Of a stretch of 64,000 nt of DNA, positions 28,966 to 37,486 are shown one piece after another. The notes below the pieces were generated by a model, which saw nothing but the letters and a program-made list of their open reading frames with translations, was not told where the DNA came from and made no database searches. The stretch covers positions 1-64,000 of the forward strand of contig NVUR01000021.1 in assembly GCA_002401965.1 (NCBI GenBank). The letters are read 5' to 3'. A program made the position numbers and the translations under genes. Within the stretch, counting starts at the first letter, position 1, and the number at the start of each line of letters is the position of its first letter. Origin of the DNA: Alphaproteobacteria bacterium. GTDB lineage: Bacteria > Pseudomonadota > Alphaproteobacteria > Micavibrionales > Micavibrionaceae.

Positions 28966-29235
28966 ATGACGCATTGTAAGAAGACCAACTGCATTTTCTA
29001 TTGCATTACTATATTGGCAAATCTTATCATGATTATTGTGACATTATTTATTGTTGCAAATGCCTATGGCGGAGAAGCACGTATGGCTTTGATCCTTCTG
29101 ATCCCGCCTATCTTATCCATTATTGCCCTGCGTAAGGGCGGTGATAAGGAAGAGCGTGCATTAAAATCACGTATCCGCAAAGCCAATTTACGCAAAGAAC
29201 TGGACGATCTAAAAACATTCGACAAAACAGAGTAA
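28966..29235 (+). CDS. Small two-helix membrane protein, unknown function
   Basis: An 89-residue protein with a Cys-containing N-terminus (HCKKTNCIFYC), two hydrophobic stretches (about 10-34 and 39-57) and a charged C-terminal helix (RKANLRKELDDLKTF). No family recognised. It sits alone, divergent from the DUF4139 gene and convergent with flhB, with only six bases between its stop and that of flhB. Codon content looks like its neighbours. The call rests on length, a sensible membrane topology and the lack of a competing frame. Confidence 0.55.
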   Translation: MTHCKKTNCIFYCITILANLIMIIVTLFIVANAYGGEARMALILLIPPILSIIALRKGGDKEERALKSRIRKANLRKELDDLKTFDKTE

Positions 29236-29241
29236 TATCAG

Positions 29242-30315
29242 CTAGTTCAGCCTGCCTTTTAATTTAAAAACATAAGATATTATCTCCGCCACAGCCTTAA
29301 AATGTTCCATCGGGATCATTTCGTCTATCACGGCGACATCATATAATGCGCGGGCAAGTGGCTTGTTCTCATACAGGATAATATCATGCTCTTTCGCGAC
29401 TTCACGAATACGCAATGCGGTTTCATCCATCCCCATCGCAATAACAATCGGCGCAGGCATTTCATCAGGATCATATTTCAGCGCGATAGAATAATGCGTC
29501 GGGTTTGTGATAATCACATCCGCACTTGGTACGGCCTGCATCATGCGTTGCTGCGCTTTTTGTGCGCGTAACTGGCGCAGCTTTGCCTTCACATGCGGGT
29601 CACCCTCGGATTGCTTATACTCGTCCTTGATTTCCTGACGGCTCATCCGCATTTTCTTATTATATTCATAACGTTGATACAATAAATCCATCATGGCAAT
29701 GACCATCAAGACAATCAGAACACCGACCATCATTTTAATCACCAAAGCGCGCAGCTCTATCATCACCGCGCCGATAGAGATATTCACGAAATGTTCAAAC
29801 CCATAGAAGTACGGATAGATGATAATCGTCGCAATCATGCCGATCACGCCGATTTTAACAACGCCTTTCAGCAGCTCCACAACCGAGCGCATTGAGAAAA
29901 GACGACCCAAGCCCTTTTTGATTGAGACCTTGCTCCAATCCGGTTTTATAACTTCAGGCGCGAAAAGCGGGCCAATTTGCAAAAACGGCGCAGCAAAAGC
30001 GGCGAACATAAACAGCAAAAGCGGCAGCAATAAAATGCCCATGACCTTTTTAACGCCCTCCCCCAAAACAACGCCAAGACCACCCGGCAGCGCAGGTAAA
30101 GCATGGGAAAATTCAATATAAACACGCAACATACTCGCCAATTGGCTCATCATCGGGCCGACAAGTGCCACAATAAAGATCGTTCCAGCGAATAACATTA
30201 CCCAGTTATTAACCTCACGCGACATCGCAATTTGCCCGCGCTTTCTGGATTCCTCCAGCTTTTTCGGGGTGGGGTCTTCGGTTTTCTGGGAATCGTCGGT
30301 TTGATCTTCTGCCAT
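29242..30315 (-). CDS. flhB: Flagellar export gate switch protein FlhB
   Basis: Membrane component of the flagellar type III export apparatus that switches substrate from rod/hook to filament. The 357-residue product has the N-terminal EDPTPKKLEESRKRGQI signature, four membrane helices and a cytoplasmic domain with the self-cleavage site NPTH at 271-274. The ATG at 30315 is chosen: the 64 residues in front in the open frame overlap fliR. Last gene of the minus-strand run flgB-flgC-fliE-fliQ-fliR-flhB. A second protein resembling only its cytoplasmic domain is encoded at 32803-33174. Confidence 0.96.
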   Translation of the reverse strand: MAEDQTDDSQKTEDPTPKKLEESRKRGQIAMSREVNNWVMLFAGTIFIVALVGPMMSQLASMLRVYIEFSHALPALPGGLGVVLGEGVKKVMGILLLPLLLFMFAAFAAPFLQIGPLFAPEVIKPDWSKVSIKKGLGRLFSMRSVVELLKGVVKIGVIGMIATIIIYPYFYGFEHFVNISIGAVMIELRALVIKMMVGVLIVLMVIAMMDLLYQRYEYNKKMRMSRQEIKDEYKQSEGDPHVKAKLRQLRAQKAQQRMMQAVPSADVIITNPTHYSIALKYDPDEMPAPIVIAMGMDETALRIREVAKEHDIILYENKPLARALYDVAVIDEMIPMEHFKAVAEIISYVFKLKGRLN

Positions 30316-30328
30316 AACGTTATATACC

Positions 30329-31105
30329 CTATCCACCGCCAGAAAGGAAAAACAGCATGCTGGCCTCGAACTCACCGACCCAATAGGAAAATATTGCGGT
30401 AGAGGCAAGGAAAAACAGCATAATGGAGAGTAATATTTGCAGCGGTAGCGCCACCATAAACACCTGAATTTGTGGCATAAGGCGTGAGAGAACCCCCATC
30501 CCGACATAGATCAATAATGTCATCACGATAAACGGCGTTGCCAGCTTTACCCCGACTAAAAAGCTGGAGGCAACGGCTTGTGACACAAATTCGGCCATAT
30601 CGCCTGTATCGGGAATATAGCCTAAGGGGAACAGCTCATAACTCTCGACCACGCCGATAATAAGCAAGTGATGTAAATTCAAGGTAAACAACAGCAAAAC
30701 CCCTGTCATCGACAAGAATGCCCCCATGATAGAGCCTTGCGTAGCCAAAGACGGGTTAAAGACCTGCGCGTTGGATAGGCCTGATTGCATCGAAATAATC
30801 ATCCCCGCGGTATCCAGAGCAATCATGAAAATTCGCGCCACTGTGCCAAATAAAACGCCAATTACCAGTTCCATCATAATTAATGTGACAAGGGCAAAGG
30901 TCGGCGGTATGGGGGACGGCATATAGGGCAAGACGACAGGAAACAAAACGAAGCTGATCCCCAATGCCATGTGCAGGCGCACACGTTGGGAAACGAATGA
31001 ATCCCCCAACCCCGGCATAATCATCATGGCTGTGCCGATGCGGGTAAAGGTCAATAGGAATGCCAAAACACCACTGGCGAGAAACGTTTCAAGAGCGCCT
31101 TGCAT
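30329..31105 (-). CDS. fliR: Flagellar export protein FliR
   Basis: Integral membrane part of the FliPQR export gate core. The 258-residue product is almost wholly hydrophobic with about six helices; FliR landmarks are FTRIGTAMMIMPGLGDSFVSQRVR, the GxxxS region ISMQSGLSNAQVFNPS, and the C-terminal LPLQILLSIMLFF. The ATG at 31105 follows the fliQ stop by ten bases; a frame start at 31150 would overlap fliQ. flhB follows 13 bases later. Confidence 0.94.
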   Translation of the reverse strand: MQGALETFLASGVLAFLLTFTRIGTAMMIMPGLGDSFVSQRVRLHMALGISFVLFPVVLPYMPSPIPPTFALVTLIMMELVIGVLFGTVARIFMIALDTAGMIISMQSGLSNAQVFNPSLATQGSIMGAFLSMTGVLLLFTLNLHHLLIIGVVESYELFPLGYIPDTGDMAEFVSQAVASSFLVGVKLATPFIVMTLLIYVGMGVLSRLMPQIQVFMVALPLQILLSIMLFFLASTAIFSYWVGEFEASMLFFLSGGG

Positions 31106-31115
31106 ACGCTTATAC

Positions 31116-31388
31116 TTACCCTCCGCCGCCGCTAATAATTCGGTCGGCAATCGCCTCCATAAACACGACCAGCGTATTCATCATCCACGGCAGGAAGAAA
31201 AACATTGAGAAGAAAATAGCCATAATCTTTGGCACAAACACAAGCGTCATTTCCTGCACTTGCGTCAAGGCCTGTAACAGCGCAATCGCAACACCAACAA
31301 CCAGCCCGACAATTAATATCGGCGCGCTAATTTCCATGGTAATAAGCAAGGCTTGGCGGGCGACTTCTATGATTTCTGTATCATTCAT
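31116..31388 (-). CDS. fliQ: Flagellar export protein FliQ
   Basis: Small export gate subunit. The 90-residue, two-helix protein has the family pattern: VARQALLITMEISAPILIVGLVVG, then ALTQVQEMTLVFVPKI and the second helix ending in WMMNTLVVFME. Spacing of ten bases to fliR indicates a shared transcript. A gap of about 110 bases separates it from fliE upstream; I see no clear terminator in that gap, so the run may be one operon from flgB. Confidence 0.95.
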   Translation of the reverse strand: MNDTEIIEVARQALLITMEISAPILIVGLVVGVAIALLQALTQVQEMTLVFVPKIMAIFFSMFFFLPWMMNTLVVFMEAIADRIISGGGG

Positions 31389-31499
31389 GACACAAGCCTA
31401 ACAGATCAGCCCCCTGTGAAGAATACCGATCAACCACGTTTTTAAAGTAAACCACATGAAATATTGTCGTGCGAAGAATAGATGTTCAAAAACGCGCCC

Positions 31500-31850
31500 C
31501 TAAATCGGCATCCGCATAATTTCCTGATACGCACCGATCATCTTATCACGCACGGCCACCACAGTTTGCAATGTTAGTTCCGCTGATGTTGCCGCCTGTA
31601 CTACGTCAATCGCGGAAGCCTCACCTGTTATGGCTTTGGCGGACATTTCTTCGCCGGATTTCAAGGTATCAACGGCTTGGGAAATATTTTGTTTCATGAA
31701 ATCGGCAAAAGACTCTCCGCCGTTATCTGCGCCCTGCCCTAATCCTTTAATCTCGGAACCAAGCTCGGTAATTTGTCCTGCGCCTGTGATCTTTTGAGAG
31801 TTAGAATACGCGCTTGCCGCTGCGTTTGGGTTTATGCCGTTGATTGCCAT
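31500..31850 (-). CDS. fliE: Flagellar basal-body MS ring-rod junction protein FliE
   Basis: Links the MS ring to the proximal rod and is the first rod-type export substrate. At 116 residues it has the FliE layout: a low-complexity Ala/Ser/Gly N-terminal half, then ESFADFMKQNISQAVDTLKSGEEMSAKAITG and the C-terminal helix VVQAATSAELTLQTVVAVRDKMI.AYQEIMRMPI. It follows flgC by 38 bases in the flgB-flgC-fliE set. Confidence 0.95.
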   Translation of the reverse strand: MAINGINPNAAASAYSNSQKITGAGQITELGSEIKGLGQGADNGGESFADFMKQNISQAVDTLKSGEEMSAKAITGEASAIDVVQAATSAELTLQTVVAVRDKMIGAYQEIMRMPI

Positions 31851-31888
31851 GATTTGTACCTTTTCCTGTTACTCAGTCTAAACCTGTT

Positions 31889-32308
31889 TTAGTTGCGAAG
31901 CAAATCGATTGTCCGTGAAATCATTGCGCGGGATTGTTCAATCATCCCTAAGTTTGCTTCATAAGAACGCTGTGCCTCTTTTGCATCCATCATTTCCAAC
32001 ATCGTATTCACATTCGGCATTTTAACATAGCCATCCGCATTTGCCGCAGGGTGATCGGGGCTGTATTGCAATGTAAACGGAGCGTCCGAATCAACTCCAA
32101 TTTTATCAACCCCAACAAGGTTAATCCCCATTTCACGATCCAGCTCATTCTTAAAGCTGATGGTTTGACGTGCATAAGGATCAGATCCTGGGGTTAAACC
32201 CGTTGTATCCGCATTTGCGATATTTTCTGAAATCACACGAATACGCGCACCTTGCGCCCGCATCCCATTGGCAGAAATCATTAAAGCATTTGCAATATCA
32301 CCACTCAT
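31889..32308 (-). CDS. flgC: Flagellar proximal rod protein FlgC
   Basis: Rod subunit exported by the type III system. The 139-residue product carries the rod/hook family N-terminal motif (ALMISANGMRAQGARIRVISENIANADTTG), the central PDHPAANADGYVKMPNVN block and the C-terminal coiled-coil-forming EANLGMIEQSRAMISRTIDLLRN. Order and spacing (38 bases on each side) place it in one transcript with flgB and fliE. Confidence 0.96.
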   Translation of the reverse strand: MSGDIANALMISANGMRAQGARIRVISENIANADTTGLTPGSDPYARQTISFKNELDREMGINLVGVDKIGVDSDAPFTLQYSPDHPAANADGYVKMPNVNTMLEMMDAKEAQRSYEANLGMIEQSRAMISRTIDLLRN

Positions 32309-32346
32309 AATCTTAAGTCCTTATCTATACATTCTTAATCTATAAC

Positions 32347-32754
32347 TTATCTGCCTAAAGCCATCCGCATCATGCCGACTTGCTTTTGGTATACGTTCAG
32401 CATCAAATTATAATCCATGTTATTTTGTCCAGCCTTCATAAGCTGCTCTTCCATGATGACTGCATTGCCACTTGGCGCAACTTCGTACGTATCTTTTTGC
32501 TTTTTCGCATTTACATTGACCTGACTATTCGCATTTGGGAGATGACCTTCATTTGTTGTCGCAACAGCAACTGTTTTAGTGCCCCCCATTTGCGCCTTTA
32601 ACATGGAGGAAAAATCCACCTCAACCAAGTCTTTGGGACGATATCCAGGGGTATCCGCATTCGCAACATTTTGCGCGAGAATGCTTTGGCGCTGGTTCAA
32701 ATAGCCCATTTTCGCCGATAATGCCTGAAAGAGTCCTATATCTTGTATCGTCAT
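32347..32754 (-). CDS. flgB: Flagellar proximal rod protein FlgB
   Basis: Innermost rod subunit. The 135-residue product has the family signature LNQRQSILAQNVANADTPGYRPKD near the N-terminus and the C-terminal NMDYNLMLNVYQKQVGMMRMALGR. First gene of the minus-strand flgB-flgC-fliE-fliQ-fliR-flhB series. The ATG at 32754 has AAGG about ten bases upstream. A sigma54-like element begins about 40 bases before the start and overlaps the start codon of the divergent flhB-like gene. Confidence 0.95.
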   Translation of the reverse strand: MTIQDIGLFQALSAKMGYLNQRQSILAQNVANADTPGYRPKDLVEVDFSSMLKAQMGGTKTVAVATTNEGHLPNANSQVNVNAKKQKDTYEVAPSGNAVIMEEQLMKAGQNNMDYNLMLNVYQKQVGMMRMALGR

Positions 32755-32792
32755 GCTTTATAACCTTGTATAATCAGTTCCGATAAGAACAA

Positions 32793-32808
32793 TGCAGGAA
32801 ACATGCCA
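32793..32808 (-). promoter_or_regulatory. Candidate sigma54 promoter of the flgB operon
   Basis: On the minus strand the sequence reads TGGCATGTTTCCTGCA: GG at 32807-32806, ten bases, then GC at 32795-32794. This is the GG-N10-GC core of -24/-12 promoters with a near-consensus -24 half. Predicted start about 32782, giving a leader of about 28 bases to flgB. Confidence 0.55.
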
Positions 32809-33174
32809 ATGAGCGACGGTTTTGATGATCGGTATAGAGGCAGCAAGGAAAAAGACCTAACGCCCTCAAATACAACAGTAATCCCGAAGAAAAAGACCGC
32901 TGTTGCCTTAAAAGATTCAGAAGGTGGGAAAAAAGTTCCTCGTATTGCCGCTGCTGGACGGGGCAAAGTTGCCGATAGAATATTAGAATTAGCCTTTGAA
33001 AATGGCATAAAAGTCCGTGAAGACAGCGATTTGGCGGAGCTTTTAACCTCCATAGAACTAGAAAGCCCCATCCCATCCGAAGCCTTCATGGCGGTGGGTG
33101 AGATATTATCCTATGTTTATAAAGCCAACGGCAAAGAAGATCCTTTCAATACCAAGATAGAGCATGATACATAA
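32803..33174 (+). CDS. FlhB cytoplasmic-domain homologue (FlhX/YlqH-like)
   Basis: A 123-residue soluble protein matching only the C-terminal cytoplasmic domain of FlhB: TAVALK, VPRIAAAGRGKVADRILELAFENGIKV, DSDLAELLTSIELESPIPSEAFMAVGEILSYVYK. It has no membrane helices and lacks the NPTH cleavage site present in the full FlhB here. Such stand-alone proteins (FlhX, YlqH) can replace or assist the cleaved FlhB C-fragment in some species. The first 40 residues are polar and likely disordered. AGGA lies upstream of the ATG at 32803; ATG 32809 is possible. Its stop overlaps the fliO start (TAATG). Confidence 0.85.
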   Translation: MPMSDGFDDRYRGSKEKDLTPSNTTVIPKKKTAVALKDSEGGKKVPRIAAAGRGKVADRILELAFENGIKVREDSDLAELLTSIELESPIPSEAFMAVGEILSYVYKANGKEDPFNTKIEHDT

Positions 33175-33497
33175 TGGCTATGGATGTTGCTCTATCACCA
33201 GAATTACCACAGGCTTTACGGCTTATCATTGCGCTTTGTATTGTCTTTCTTATTATGGGCGGGCTGGCATTTGCCTTAAAAAAGCTGGGTCTTGCGACAA
33301 GTAGTACTATAAAAAGCGGCGATAAGAAACGCCTGAAAATTGTAGAGTCTACGCCCCTTGATGCACGCAGACGGCTGGTTATTCTTAAATGTGATGATAA
33401 AGAGCATCTCGTTATTCTTGGCGCGAACAGTGAACTTATTGTCGATAGAGACATTCCTTCTGTGGATGGTTCGGGTAATTCCGTTTCTGGGGCTTAA
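33174..33497 (+). CDS. fliO: Flagellar export assembly protein FliO
   Basis: Scaffold for building the FliP ring of the export gate. The 107-residue protein has one N-terminal membrane helix (about 14-36) and a small basic cytoplasmic domain with the FliO pattern RLKIVESTPLDARRRLVILKCDDKEHLVILG. It overlaps the flhB-like gene at the start codon and precedes fliP by 31 bases, the usual FliO-FliP order. FliO is poorly conserved, so context contributes to the call. Confidence 0.85.
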   Translation: MAMDVALSPELPQALRLIIALCIVFLIMGGLAFALKKLGLATSSTIKSGDKKRLKIVESTPLDARRRLVILKCDDKEHLVILGANSELIVDRDIPSVDGSGNSVSGA

Positions 33498-33528
33498 GCT
33501 CTGCCCCGCTCCTGCGCTATGATAAAAT

Positions 33529-34299
33529 ATGCGTGACAAAATATTCAGTACATTATCATTAAGCCTTGCAACCGTTTTTCTGGTTGCTTTATTCGCGCAT
33601 CCTGCAATGGCACAAAATATCTCCATCGACCTTGGCGCGGGCAGTGACGGCACAGTAACGGGACGCATCGTGCAAATGGTCGCCCTTATGACCGTCCTGT
33701 CATTGGCACCATCCATCTTAATCATGATGACGTCTTTTACACGAATCGTTGTGGTTTTATCATTCTTGCGTACCGCCATCGGAATACAGCAAACCCCGCC
33801 CAACACGGTTATGATCTCACTCGCGTTATTCCTGACATTCTTTATTATGGCACCAACACTGCAATCTGCCTATGATGAGGGTATTGTACCGCTGGTCAAT
33901 GAAGAAATAGATGAAATGCAAGCCTTTGAGCGTACGACCACGCCCTTTAAACGCTTTATGCTTTTACATGTGCGTGATGATGATCTTGAACTGTTTGTGG
34001 AAATGAGCAATACAGGAAGCTATGACGAGGCGATGGATATTCCGCTGCAAATTGTTATACCATCCTTTATGATATCGGAGCTGCGCCGTGCCTTTGAAAT
34101 CGGCTTTATGCTGTTCTTGCCGTTTTTGATTATCGATCTGGTCACCGCGTCCATCCTGATGTCGATGGGTATGATGATGTTGCCCCCTGTCACCGTATCG
34201 CTGCCGTTCAAGATCATGTTCTTTGTGCTGGTCGATGGCTGGCACTTAATCTCTGGCTCTCTCATTCAGAGCTTCACCACGGTCAGTGGCAGCGGGTAA
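33529..34299 (+). CDS. fliP: Flagellar export protein FliP
   Basis: Main subunit of the FliPQR export gate. The 256-residue precursor has a signal peptide ending AHPAMAQ (about residue 26), then the family blocks MTVLSLAPSILIMMTSFTRIVVVLSFLR, TPPNTVMISLALFLTFFIM, YDEGIVPLVNEEI and the C-terminal PFKIMFFVLVDGWHLI.GSL. Length and topology are standard. Downstream are about 140 bases without a gene, then a convergent TPR gene. Confidence 0.96.
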   Translation: MRDKIFSTLSLSLATVFLVALFAHPAMAQNISIDLGAGSDGTVTGRIVQMVALMTVLSLAPSILIMMTSFTRIVVVLSFLRTAIGIQQTPPNTVMISLALFLTFFIMAPTLQSAYDEGIVPLVNEEIDEMQAFERTTTPFKRFMLLHVRDDDLELFVEMSNTGSYDEAMDIPLQIVIPSFMISELRRAFEIGFMLFLPFLIIDLVTASILMSMGMMMLPPVTVSLPFKIMFFVLVDGWHLISGSLIQSFTTVSGSG

Positions 34300-34437
34300 A
34301 GTTACAAACTCTCCCTTCCTAAGCGACTAGGGATCTTACACCTCCACCACAAAAACAGATCTTTCCACTTCAAGCTGCTTTCACACGGGAATAACCCCGT
34401 TCAGTGGCAACAGGCAATCTTCAACACCTTATGAAGA

Positions 34438-37400
34438 CTATGGGCGGGGAGATGCGGCGCGATAGCTGTCTAGGAAATCCTTAAACAGATCAACTTCGGA
34501 CACGATGGAGAGCAAAGTTTCCCGATCCGCCAGCGCGCTGTTTTGGCGGGGACGTGTGATAACCTCAAACTGACGTGCTTTATGGGTTTGCAACATCAAA
34601 TCACTGTATTTCGCGCGCATATTCCCCAAGGCAATTCGATCATTAGAAAGGCTGAGCGCGATAGCGCGATTAAGGATTAAATCCGATTGCTCTTTTGATA
34701 AAGGGCGGGTCAAAGAGATATTTTCATCCAACAAAACAGCATCCAGAGATTCTGCGGCCTGATCCCAATAGCCAGCTTGCCATGCAATATCCGCCTTTAA
34801 ACGATTAACAACCTCATTTTTTTCAACTTTCTTTAGCAAAGACAAAGCCTTATCAAATTGTTTGTTTTGCGAATAGGCTCTGATTTTCAGTAAAGCGATC
34901 TCCCCTTTATGCTTTTCCTTTTCCGGCGTTTCCGATAAAAAATGTAATATATCCGTCGCCTTACCAAGTGCATTCATCGCCTGTTGCGGGTCTTTATTTA
35001 TCAACTCAATCGCGGCCAACCGGATAGCCACACGCAATTTTTCTTTCCCCTCAAGCCTATGATCTACCTGATGGCGTAATAATTTTGTCGCACGCCCCAA
35101 AAGATCGGCGCGCACCAAATGCTCTGCCAAATTCTGGACAAGTTTATCCCCGCGCGCACCAATGGGGGTTAGCTCACTGAATGTTTCGTAGAGGGACACC
35201 GCGTCCACCGCAGATATTTTTTTCAGATCCTCTCCCAAAAATAAATCGGCAAACGTATTCCCCATATAAGACGCAATACGTTGCCCCAGAGCCGTATCCC
35301 CCGCGATGCTTGCCGCATCACGCATAATAGACAGCCCCTTAATAAATTTCTTATCTTTAAAGTAGGCATCACCCAGCCAGTAATGTACTTGTGCTTCCAA
35401 TTCATCACCGCGCCATGCATACCGAAGACGTTCCAACCGATCTATCGCTTCGCCATTTGTAATTTTGCCGTCATTTGCCAATAAAATCGTCAGCGCAAGC
35501 CCCGCCTTGGTGCGATATAAATCATCTTTATCCTGTGCCAGCTCCGCCCATATTGTCTTGGTTTTATCCTTTTGCTTTTTCTGACGATATGCCTCACCGC
35601 GCAGATATTTCAAAGACGCCTTCATTGGGGGGAGCAGCTCGGACTTATGTTGTTCAACCAGAGCCATCAGCTCCTCTGCGGCTTTAACGTTTCCGTCACG
35701 TAAATTCACTTCCGTTAAAACCAAAGCCAGACGATGCCCGATATTATGCGGATAATCATGCAATGGCCGATAATGATTGGGCAATGTCTTTGCCGCTTGT
35801 TGCCAGTCCCCAAGGTCAGCCAACACAAAGGACTTCCAGTATTTTACTTCATCTTCATCCGAAAGCGCGGCATGAAGAAAATCTTCCAACGCGGCGTCAC
35901 TCTTCCAATCCAACGCCTTGGCCACGCCACGCAAAGCGATAAATTCGGGGCTTTCATGTAAGCCCTGCAATTCATCACCAGCATACTCGAAATACCCTAA
36001 AGCCTCTGCCCCAAGGCCATGAGAGAGATACATTTTACCAAGTGCCAATAAATCTTCTATCCTTCTGGACTCCGATTTACCTTTCATCCCTGAGAGTAGA
36101 ATATTTTCATTACGGCCAAGATCGGATGCTTCGCCCAGTCGCCATTCATCAAAACGAAAAAAGTTCTTTTTATGCGCTTTTTTTCCATGATTTTTATCAC
36201 TATGAGAGGCGGTTTGCGCCTTGCTGCGCTCCGCAAACATACGGGCTTCATCCCTATCCTTGGGGGAGGCAAGTTTCAGTCCTGACGCCCGATATACTTC
36301 AACCCCGCCATCCGTTTTTTTCACCTGAAGGTCATCAACTTTCGGGCGAATAACCATACCGATTGGTGATCTCAACACGTCAAAATCCACATAAGAGCGT
36401 GCAGCCCCTGTAAATTGTGCGGCATCCTCAACCAAGATCACTTTTAAGATTTGCCCCGTTACAGGATCAGAAAAATCAATAATATCAGCGACATATTTCA
36501 AAGGCCAAATAATTTTTTCCCCATGGAAATTCGGAGAATTTTCCGAATAACGTTTTGGTCGGACGGGCTTGGCTTCCTTCACTTTCTCACCCATGATAAA
36601 ATCCCAGATCAACCCACCGCCCTTGGCTTTCATACGCAAAGATGTCTCGGGTAACGTCATATGATGCGCCACAGCCCGATCCAAAGTCATCATTTGAAAC
36701 GATGAAAACGCATCTGGCGTTGGGCTGCTGAACCCTGGCGTAATATAGGTCCCTCCCCCCATCACCATCCATAATTCGCCATAATTTTCAAACACAGCAA
36801 TATCCACGCTTTTTGTGGAGCGTACAGAAATAACATGGTGCTGATTTTGCACCGCCTTTGATAATTTTTTCTGTGCAACAGATGTCGGTTTACGCGCCAT
36901 TACAGCAGGTTTTTTATGCGGCTTATCTTTTACCTTTATTTCAGGTAAATGCTCTGGCACTAAAACAAAGGCGGGCGGTGTCGCATTATGTTTCACAATT
37001 TTTTCTGTTTTAGAGACAGTTTTTGTCTGTTTTTCAGAAACCACCTTCTTAAAAGATTGCTTAGCCTTGGGGGCGCTCGGATCGTAAACATCCAGAATAA
37101 TACGTTTCCCGATTTTAAAGGCTCTGACCTTACTGCTCTCTGGTACGCTCAACGATAATGTCAATGGATCAGTAGACAGTACTTTCAGCGCGGAGATATT
37201 ATCCAATACAGAAAAATCCGCCTGCGAGGGATCAATTTTGGCCGCACGATCAAATGTCACAACCAGAACACCCTCCCCCGTTTCATCCAGAGAATATGTG
37301 ACTTTTTCTGTCCACCCTAATGTTACACGCGAATAGCCATCGCGCGCACCTGTGCGTAAAGGAACATTATCCTGAGCATAAAGCGGAGCGGCGATTATAG

Positions 37401-37440
37401 AACACAGACATAAAGACGTTAGAAAGAGATATCTTTTCAT
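34438..37440 (-). CDS. Secreted 1000-residue TPR protein in the stator cluster
   Basis: A periplasmic protein with signal peptide (MKRYLFLTSLCLCSIIAAPLYA). Residues about 25-135 are beta-rich and AMIN-like (YSRVTLGW, AFKIGKRIILDVYDP), followed by a basic Lys/Pro-rich linker, a second beta region to about 400, then some 550 residues of helical TPR-type repeats (for example LALGKMYLSHGLGAEALGYFEYA, VHYWLGDAYFKDKKFIKGLS). The ATG at 37440 is chosen; the longer frame from 37527 overlaps the MotB-like gene. It follows that gene on the same strand, the position held by motC in rhizobia, so a stator-associated periplasmic role is plausible. No catalytic motif seen. Confidence 0.75.
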   Translation of the reverse strand: MKRYLFLTSLCLCSIIAAPLYAQDNVPLRTGARDGYSRVTLGWTEKVTYSLDETGEGVLVVTFDRAAKIDPSQADFSVLDNISALKVLSTDPLTLSLSVPESSKVRAFKIGKRIILDVYDPSAPKAKQSFKKVVSEKQTKTVSKTEKIVKHNATPPAFVLVPEHLPEIKVKDKPHKKPAVMARKPTSVAQKKLSKAVQNQHHVISVRSTKSVDIAVFENYGELWMVMGGGTYITPGFSSPTPDAFSSFQMMTLDRAVAHHMTLPETSLRMKAKGGGLIWDFIMGEKVKEAKPVRPKRYSENSPNFHGEKIIWPLKYVADIIDFSDPVTGQILKVILVEDAAQFTGAARSYVDFDVLRSPIGMVIRPKVDDLQVKKTDGGVEVYRASGLKLASPKDRDEARMFAERSKAQTASHSDKNHGKKAHKKNFFRFDEWRLGEASDLGRNENILLSGMKGKSESRRIEDLLALGKMYLSHGLGAEALGYFEYAGDELQGLHESPEFIALRGVAKALDWKSDAALEDFLHAALSDEDEVKYWKSFVLADLGDWQQAAKTLPNHYRPLHDYPHNIGHRLALVLTEVNLRDGNVKAAEELMALVEQHKSELLPPMKASLKYLRGEAYRQKKQKDKTKTIWAELAQDKDDLYRTKAGLALTILLANDGKITNGEAIDRLERLRYAWRGDELEAQVHYWLGDAYFKDKKFIKGLSIMRDAASIAGDTALGQRIASYMGNTFADLFLGEDLKKISAVDAVSLYETFSELTPIGARGDKLVQNLAEHLVRADLLGRATKLLRHQVDHRLEGKEKLRVAIRLAAIELINKDPQQAMNALGKATDILHFLSETPEKEKHKGEIALLKIRAYSQNKQFDKALSLLKKVEKNEVVNRLKADIAWQAGYWDQAAESLDAVLLDENISLTRPLSKEQSDLILNRAIALSLSNDRIALGNMRAKYSDLMLQTHKARQFEVITRPRQNSALADRETLLSIVSEVDLFKDFLDSYRAASPRP

Positions 37441-37486
37441 TCTTTTAGAATGCCATAGCCAAAACGATAAGTCACGTGTTCCGGCG

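Noticed and set aside
33488-33508. GG-N10-GC match before fliP
   Set aside because: The -24 half is GGGGCTT and lies at the end of fliO; likely chance in a G/C-rich patch.
34277-34418. Imperfect repeat of about 20 bases (TCAGTGGCA core) at the fliP end and in the following gap
   Set aside because: Only two copies with several mismatches, one inside coding sequence; no structure or function suggested.
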